Shown piece by piece: positions 57,180 through 64,000 of a stretch of 64,000 nt of DNA. Location of the stretch: contig CM034543.1 of assembly GCA_020002185.1 (NCBI GenBank), positions 28,545,185-28,609,184 on the forward strand. Reading direction: 5' to 3'. Within the stretch, counting starts at the first letter, position 1, and the number at the start of each line of letters is the position of its first letter. Under the pieces are notes generated by a model. That model was given only the letters and a program-made list of their open reading frames with translations. It was not told where the DNA came from and ran no database searches. The stretch is from Paraescarpia echinospica. Its lineage: Eukaryota; Annelida; Polychaeta; Sabellida; Siboglinidae. The position numbers and the translations under genes are program-made.

Positions 57180-57840
57180 ACGATGGTCAAAAAACCTAAT
57201 GCAACAGCTCATGTTGTTTACTGAAGGGCCGCTACAAAGTGCTGCTGTTTACGTATTGTGCCTTGAATGGTCCAGCGCCGGACTATTTAAGAGAGCTAAT
57301 TAGCTACCGTCCGATCAACAGAACTCTTTTGTTCGTACTGGCTTCACAAACTATTACTCATGGTGATCACCGTTTCGCGGTTTGCTCGGCGGTTCTATGG
57401 AACAATTTCCCTCCTACGCTCAGGACAGCAACATCATTACAAGTGTTTAAAACACTTTTGAAGACTCACCTTTTTAAACAAGCGTTTTTATAGTTCACCG
57501 ACGAGGACATTTTATGTGCTTTCTTTAGATAAATATATTTTGTTTTATTAGTTTTTTAGCATATTTATGGTTATTCTTCTTGTATAAATAAATGTATTTA
57601 AAGTAGTTTTTTAAGAATGTCTTAATATATGTATTTATTTAACAGTTTTTTTAATGATCTCTCTTTTTTAAATTGCTTTTTTAGTAACTCTATTTAAGGT
57701 AATGTTTAATTTTACATGTTTATTTCTTAGTTAACATTTCTTTTTATGTAAAATACTATTATATGTGTGTGTAAAGCGCCCGAGAGCAATTTTAATTGAC
57801 CGGACGCTATATAAGTACTTTCTATTTTTTTTTTTATTTA
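57180..57840 (+). mobile_element. L2-like LINE 3' end
   Basis: An open segment 57239-57493 reads 'LLFTYCALNGPAPDYLREL', 'FAVCSAVLWNNFPPTLRTA' and 'LQVFKTLLKTHLFKQAFL', then stop. It is the conserved C-terminal tail of L2/CR1-type reverse transcriptases. The 3' untranslated region ends with TAAAGCGCCCGAGAGC.. GGACGCTATATAAGT (57773-57815), the hairpin tail typical of L2-type elements, then oligo-T. 5' truncated. Confidence 0.8.
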
Positions 57841-59362
57841 ATGTCCAGCCAGAGGCATCATAGGACGATTAGTCCGACCAACAGAAATCAACCGCAAGAG
57901 AGGACGTAGAACTGGAAGATGCAGCAACGACCCTCACTTCCACGTTCGATCTTACGAGGTGGGCGGCTTCGGTGAAAGGGGTATCTCGTCGAGGACGTAG
58001 TTCGCCAAGAAACAGACGGCACAGTGCGGGTACCTGTGTCCTGCACCGCAAGAAACTGGAGAACGCAACCGCGTCCAGAACGTGCTACAGGAAGCCACTG
58101 CCAACCAGGATCATAGCCAGAGACACGTTGTCCCGTTATTGGACTTTTTTTTTTAAATACCAAGGGTTTAGTTTTTTCTCTCCAAATAACGGGCCTTTTG
58201 GACTTTGGATAACGGGAATTTTAGTTTTCAGATACATGATCTTGTGTTGGACCATAACGTAGTTGTATATTCCCAATAACAAGGTCAAACATTGTTTGCG
58301 TTGTCATAACACAGGCCTTGTTCTATATATTAGCGTGAAAGCGAGTGCATGACGTAGTTTGACGTTTGAGTATCACCCGAGCCTCAAGTGGGGGTGGAGT
58401 TGGGTGTGTATCGGGGTTTTTCATGAGCATAACGAGTAAATACACAAATAAAACCGGGTAAATTGGAAAATTTCACAAACCTGGCTAAGTACTTGCTGCC
58501 AACCATACGTTTCTCGTGCACTAGTCTTTGACAATGGACACATGTGATTTATATCCTAGATGTTCACCTCGATTTAATTTCTTTATCACTGATATCCTGC
58601 GTGTGTTAGGTTGTATTGTTAGACATTGGGTCTTAACGGCAAGAATTATTCCAGAGACAGGCGTGGAAGACCTATTCTATACCTCTAAAGTAACTCGTTT
58701 TACCTGTAGCGTACGCGTGTGAAAAACTTAGATTTTCGTACGATATGTAACACCCAAAAGGTTAATGATAGTGTGTAACCGCATATTGAATATGATAGGT
58801 ATTTATAATAAGACGCACACAAGATATGAAATAGCGGCAGGATAGTTGAAACCGTTTTATTGAAATTAACAGCATCTTAAGATAACACAAAACGTTCGTG
58901 ATGGAGACGTATCTGCATTTTAAATGTATTCAGTTGCATAATGGATTAATCGTTTGCTGTTGTAGGATATAATAATTTATTATAATACAGTTTGTAATCA
59001 TCAGTGGCGATTTAATATCATAAATAGTTTAATAATGCATATTTTGAACACTTACAATATCGAAATAGACTAAATGTTCAGATACCATAATAAAAAACAT
59101 TGAACAAAACCTATAAATGATATCTTATCTAGTTATATGGCATCAGCCGTAATATAAAAACGATGACATAATATGATATAAAGTGTTTTATGGTGATATA
59201 TAAACGCCCAAAGAACATTTAAAAGCATAGAAAGTAACACTGAAAATCGGAACGTCCGTGACGAATATGTGGTAGTTGAACAAATTATTTTCACATAAAA
59301 ACTATTTGCTTCAGCAAAAAATAGTTTGAGATACGGAAAGTAAACGTAGAAAACTAGTTAGA
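57841..59362. other. Spacer
   Basis: Short frames only (up to 96 codons) with no recognised domain. The phrase ATAACGGG occurs twice near 58186 and 58209. A+T-rich from 58720 on. Confidence 0.55.
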
Positions 59363-60830
59363 TCGACGTCACAAGGACACACGTAGCTAGTACACTTCTA
59401 CAAAGGGACGCAGAAAGGGCGCGTCTACTACTAGTCAGACCGACGTCACAAAGACACACGTAGATAGTACACTTCTACAAAAGCACGCTGAAAGGGCGCG
59501 TCTACTACTACTCAGACCGACGTCACAAAGACACACGTAGATAGTACACTTCTACAAAGGGACGCAGAAAGGGCGCGTCTACTACTACTCAGACCGACGT
59601 CACAAAGACACACGTAGATAGTACACTTCTACAAAGGGACACAGAAAGGGCGCGTCTATTACTACTCAGACCGACGTCACTAAGACACACGTAGATAGTA
59701 CACTTCTACAAAGGGACGCTGAAAGGGCGCGTCTACTACTACTCAGACCGACGTCACAAAGACACACGTAGATAGTACACTTCTACAAAGGCACGCAGAA
59801 AGGGCGCGTCTACTACTACTCACACCGACGTCACAAAGACACACGTAGATAGTACACTTCTACAAAGGCACGCTGAAAGGGCGCGTCTACTACTACTCAG
59901 AACGACGTCACAAAGACACACGTAGATAGTACACTTGTACAAAGGCACGCAGAAAGGGCGCGTCTACTACTACTCAGACCGACGTCACAAAGACACACGT
60001 AGATAATACACTTCTACAAAGGGACGCAGAAAGGGCGCGTCTACTACTACTCAGACCGACGTCACAAAGACATACGTAGATAATACACTTCTACAAAGGC
60101 ACGAAGAAACGGCGCGTCTACTACTACTCAGACCGACGTCACAAAGACACACGTAGATAGTACACTTCTACAAAGGGACGCAGAAAGGGCGCGTCTACTA
60201 CTACTCAGACCGACGTCACAAAGACACACGTAGATAATACACTTCTACAAAGGCACGAAGAAACGGCGCGTCTACTACTACTCAGACCGACTTCACAAAG
60301 ACACACGTAGATAGTACACTTCTATAAAGGGACGCAGAAAGGGCGCGTCTACTACTACTCAGACCGACGTCACAAAGACACACGTACATAGTACACTTCT
60401 ACAAAGGCACGCTGAAATGGCGCGTCTACTACTACTCAGAACGACGTCACAAAGACACACGTAGATAGTACACTTGTACAAAGGCACGCAGAAAGGGCGT
60501 GTCTACTACTACTCAGACCGACGTCACAAAGACACACGTAGATAGTACACTTGTACAAAGGCACGCAGAAAGGGCGTGTCTACTACTACTCAGACCGACG
60601 TCACAAAAACATACGTAGATAGTACACTTCTACAAAGGCACGCTGAAAGGGCGCGTCTACTACTACTCAGACCGACGTCACAAAGACACACGTAGATAGT
60701 ACACTTCTACAAAGGCACGCTGAAAGGGCGCGTCTACTACTACTCAGACCGACGTCACAAAGACACACGTAGATAGTACACTTGTACAAAGGCACGCAGA
60801 AAGAGCGCGTCTATTACTAATCAGATCGGC
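59363..60830 (+). repeat. 77-bp satellite, about 19 units
   Basis: Tandem units of 77 bp: GACCGACGTCACAAAGACAC, ACGTAGATAGTACACTTCTA, CAAAGGGACGCAGAAAGGGC, GCGTCTACTACTACTCA. GACGTCAC starts unit 1 at 59365 and unit 2 at 59442. Variants (GGGACGCAG versus GGCACGCTG; TTGTACAAAG) are interspersed. Every unit carries a GACGTCAC, the core of a cAMP-response-type site, and a GCGCGTC. No open frame of note. Confidence 0.95.
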
Positions 60831-60923
60831 GTAATAAATACACAAGCACAACATGCATGTGCCATCGGTGTCAACCTCCTATAATGCGTGGAAGATACCA
60901 TGTGTTTGTCGCTTCCGTCCTCT

Positions 60924-60995
60924 GTCGATAGTCGGACCGTGTCGCCGGCCCTCCGGTTTGTCGATAGTCGGACTGTGTCGCCGGCGCTCCGGTCT
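60924..60995 (+). repeat. Two tandem 36-bp units
   Basis: GTCGATAGTCGGACCGTGTC, GCCGGCCCTCCGGTTT, then the same 36 bases with three changes. Confidence 0.85.
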
Positions 60996-61051
60996 GCGGC
61001 CCCGCCCCTGACTGAAGGAGAGCCGCGGCACCCGCACATTGTTGGGAGAGA

Positions 61052-64000
61052 CATATCGCTAACGTCTAAAACTTTTATTTTTTTATTTTGAATATGTGTC
61101 TGTAATGCGCAAATGCCAGCACGTACATGACCATGGATTTATTTACCGGCATTACAATCAAAGTCGTACACATATCCTTAAATAAAAACGGAAACGTTCA
61201 GTTTATAAAGTTCAACTTTCGTTCATTATCTATTTGCTTCAATATCATGTAGATGTAGTTTGTCCCAGTGTATAACTTGTGTATGGATGTACTTTGTCCC
61301 AGTGTGTAACTTGTGTATGGATGTAGTGTGTCCGAGTATATAACTTGTGTATGGATGTAGTGTGTCCCAGTGTATAAGTTGTGTATGGATGTAGTGTGTC
61401 CCAGTGTATAACTTGTGTATGGATGTAGTGTGTCCCAGTGTATAACTTGTGTATGGATGTAGTTTGTCCCAGTGTATAACTTGTGTACGGATGGAGTGTG
61501 TCCCAGTGTATAACTTGTGTATGGATGCAGTGTGTCCCAATGTATAACTCGTGTATGGGTGTAGTGTGTCCCCGTGTGTAACTTGTGTATGGATGTAGTG
61601 TGTCCCAGTGTATACCTTGTGTATGGATGCAGTGTGTCTCAGTGTATAACTTGTGTATGTATGTAGTGTGTCCCAGTGTATAACTTGTGTGTGGATGCAG
61701 TGTGTTCCAGTGTATAACTTATGTATGGATGTAGTGTGTCCCAGTGTATAACTTGTGTATGGATGCAGTGTGTCCCAGTGTATACCTTGTGTATGGATGC
61801 AGTGTGTCCCAGTGTATAACTTGTGTATGGATGTAGTGTGTCCCAGTGTGTACCTTGTGTATGGATGTAGTGGGTCCCAGTGTATAACTTGTGTATTGTG
61901 TATGTATGTAGTGTGTCCCAGTGTATAACTTGTGTGTGGATGCAGTGTGTGTCCCAGTGTATAACTTGTGTATGGATGCAGTGTGTCCCAGTGTATAACT
62001 TGTGTATGGATGCAGTGTGTCCCAGTGTATAACTTGTGTATGGATGCAGTGTGATGCAGTGTGTCCCAGTGTATACCTTGTGTATGGATGCAGTGTGTCC
62101 CAGTGTATAACTTGTGTATGGATGTAGTGTGTCCCAGTGTGTACCTTGTGTATGGATGTAGTGGGTCCCAGTGTATAACTTGTGTATGGATGTCCCAGTG
62201 TATGTATATGTGATGTATGTCCCAGTGTATAACGTATGGTCCCAGTGTATAACTTGTGTATGGATGCAGTGTGTCCCAGTGTATAACTTGTGTATGGATG
62301 CAGTGTGTCCCAGTGTATAACTTGTGTATGGATGCAGTGTGTCCCAGTGTATAACTTGTGTATGGATGCAGTGTGTCCCAGTGTATAACTTGTGTATGGA
62401 TGCAGTGTGTCCCAGTGTAACTTGTGTGTATGCAGTGTGTCCCAGTGTATAACATGTATGGATGTAGTGTGGATGTGTATGTCCCTTGTGTATGGATGCA
62501 GTGTGTCCCAGTGTATAACTTGTGTATGGATGTAGTGTGTCCCAGTGTGTACCTTGTGTATGGATGTAGTGGGTCCCAGTGTATAACTTGTGTATGGATG
62601 TAGCGTATCCCAGTGTATAACTTGTGTATGGATGCTGTGTGTCCCAGTGTATAACTTGTGTGTGGATGCAGTGTGTCCCAGTGTATAACTTGTGTATGGA
62701 TGCAGTGTGTCCCAGTGTATAACTTGTGTATGGATGCAGTGTGTCCCAGTGTATAACTTGTGTATGGATGCAGTGTGTCCCAGTGTATAACTTGTGTATG
62801 GATGCAGTGTGTCCCAGTGTATAACTTGAGTGTGGATGTTGATGTCCATGGTTTAATCATTATGCTCAAGAATTTCCTCAAAGTTATTATATACCAGCTG
62901 GTCCATTTCTGGTTTGTTTGTTTGTTTCGATAACAAAATTAGTTTATTGGTAATCCACACAGATTCTAAAGCGGTTCACACATTTTGAAAAGAGACGTTG
63001 CCATTAAAACCTTCCTACCGCTTTGCGGTGCCACCGTTGCACCATTAGCGGAAGTTACCTATGGCAGTACCCGAATGAGTTATCACAAAGCATTTAAATA
63101 ACCTAAATAACCAAGCAGCGTCACTCAACGATGCGCCATTTTGATTTTGAACTGGTAGCGTATACAATATATAGTGACGCCTGTTATTCTTTCTCCAAAA
63201 TCTACACGTGCCCCGATCTCTCTAAGATGCAGCTCGTCGCCGTAACTTCCGCTTATCATAACGTGAACGGGGGCATTTTTCAAAAGGGTCTAGAGGGCAC
63301 GGTTGCATGGGCCCATTATAAAAGGTATGCGGCCTTATGTCTGGGGGGAACGTGCCCCCCAGGTCCTCTGGATCCGCCTATGTTCTAAATCTTCGGTGTT
63401 CATTTTTTTGATTTTTTGATGGCTTGACGGAACATTTGTTAGATAATAGTTCACGTGATGTATATATCAATTTCATCGGTGCATCGATAGTTCGATGTAT
63501 TGGTACACACCTACCGGTAATGGTCTAACTCCAGCTTGTCAAACAGGTGTTATCAATAGTGTAGTATGTCAAAATCGATACACGTTTTCGGACATTATGA
63601 CGCGTTTCCAAAGGCTATGATATATGACAGTGTTTGTCTGCCTTAACGTCGTACGCCTAGCGTCATGACGACGATATACGACGCGTCAAACCGAGGGGAC
63701 ATCCCAAAAGTATGTCTCGTTCTCTTTGGACGTTGCAAAAGGAGTCAGTCTGTTCCCCTACCCTAAATTAGCCAGCGTATTAATTTGTAATAGGAAGTAT
63801 GCCCGTTGAACGTGGGAAATGGGAAATTGTTGAACATCACTGTAACGTATTGCGACTAACTCAGCCCGACTCGGCATTATTGTCACTAAAGCTTCTTTTG
63901 AAACTGGATGTTTCGTTTAACCTTTGGACATGCTCCGGGGGCGTATCTTCCAAATTGCGAACGTTGTTACGGGCTTACTAAACACAATTTGGCGGACAGT
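61052..64000 (+). repeat. Segmental duplication, copy 2 (runs off the window)
   Basis: Near-identical to 50583-53240, including the 85-codon frame (63131-63388) and the dispersed repeat (copy D, ~63380-64000). The left breakpoint falls just after the 77-bp satellite and 36-bp repeat. Confidence 0.95.
61249..62838 (-). repeat. 34-bp tandem array, copy 2, partly scrambled
   Basis: Same unit as copy 1 and 291 bp longer. The first ~640 bases are in the same unit order as copy 1. Irregular broken units appear at ~61895-61910, ~62048-62060, ~62195-62240 and ~62415-62485. These could be recombination products or consensus errors. The 551-codon minus-strand frame survives because the unit lacks stops. 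Confidence 0.9.

Noticed and set aside
1..64000. A prokaryotic defence island, CRISPR array or operon
   Set aside because: There are no operons, Shine-Dalgarno-led genes or spacer arrays. The tandem repeats lack unique spacers, and splice-dependent exons and LINEs show this is animal DNA.

Overview
This is eukaryotic DNA, almost certainly from an invertebrate animal. It has long introns with GT-AG splice signals, several LINE families (CR1/L2-like, RTE-like and others), a Ty3/gypsy element, hAT-like and foldback MITE-like ends, a tRNA-like SINE head, many minisatellites and A+T-rich spacers. There are no operons, rRNA genes or CRISPR arrays. The mix of mobile elements suggests a marine lophotrochozoan, possibly a mollusc, but that is inference: nothing in the window fixes the species.

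The best host-gene evidence is a secreted or membrane mucin-like gene on the minus strand. I rebuilt it from splice sites and reading phase. Exon 1 (24578-24527) encodes a signal peptide. A 5.4-kb intron carries an antisense LINE. Exon 2 (19162-15005) is 4158 bases encoding about 1386 Thr-rich residues. Exon 3 (14650-14574) and exon 4 (13387-13175) encode a coiled-coil stalk. Phases agree at every junction (1, 1, 0, 0). The 3' end of the gene was not found. A phase-0 exon at 8385-8239 could be a downstream cytoplasmic-type exon, and a Cys-bearing mini-exon lies at 24995-24927.

Layout. 1-1.2 kb: copy of a dispersed repeat. 1.2-3.4 kb: CR1-like LINE (minus). 3.4-13 kb: sparse spacer with repeat fragments, one exon candidate and a 23-bp minisatellite. 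13-25 kb: mucin-like gene; a second copy of the same LINE lies in its first intron. 25-28 kb: spacer, hAT-like end and a 14-bp minisatellite. 28.3-31.1 kb: RTE-like LINE (plus). 31.3-33.3 kb: another CR1-like LINE (minus). 33.3-38 kb: spacer with a MITE and a palindromic segment. 38-39.8 kb: two decayed copies of an unclassified transposon-type ORF. 39.8-42.2 kb: deletion derivative of a Ty3/gypsy element with a 5-bp target duplication, inserted in the 14-bp minisatellite. 42-44 kb: more of that minisatellite. 44-49 kb: LINE fragments and tandem repeats. 50.6-53.3 kb and 61.05-64 kb: two nearly identical copies of a segment containing a 34-bp tandem array. 54.7-56.8 kb: a 1069-bp direct duplication. 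57.2-57.8 kb: L2-like LINE 3' end. 59.4-60.8 kb: a 77-bp satellite.

Most long open frames come from tandem repeats or dead transposons. The notable points are the mucin-like gene model, the Ty3 insertion with a paralogous empty site about 12 kb away, a 374-bp higher-order repeat in the 34-bp array, and recent segmental duplications that could instead be assembly artefacts.
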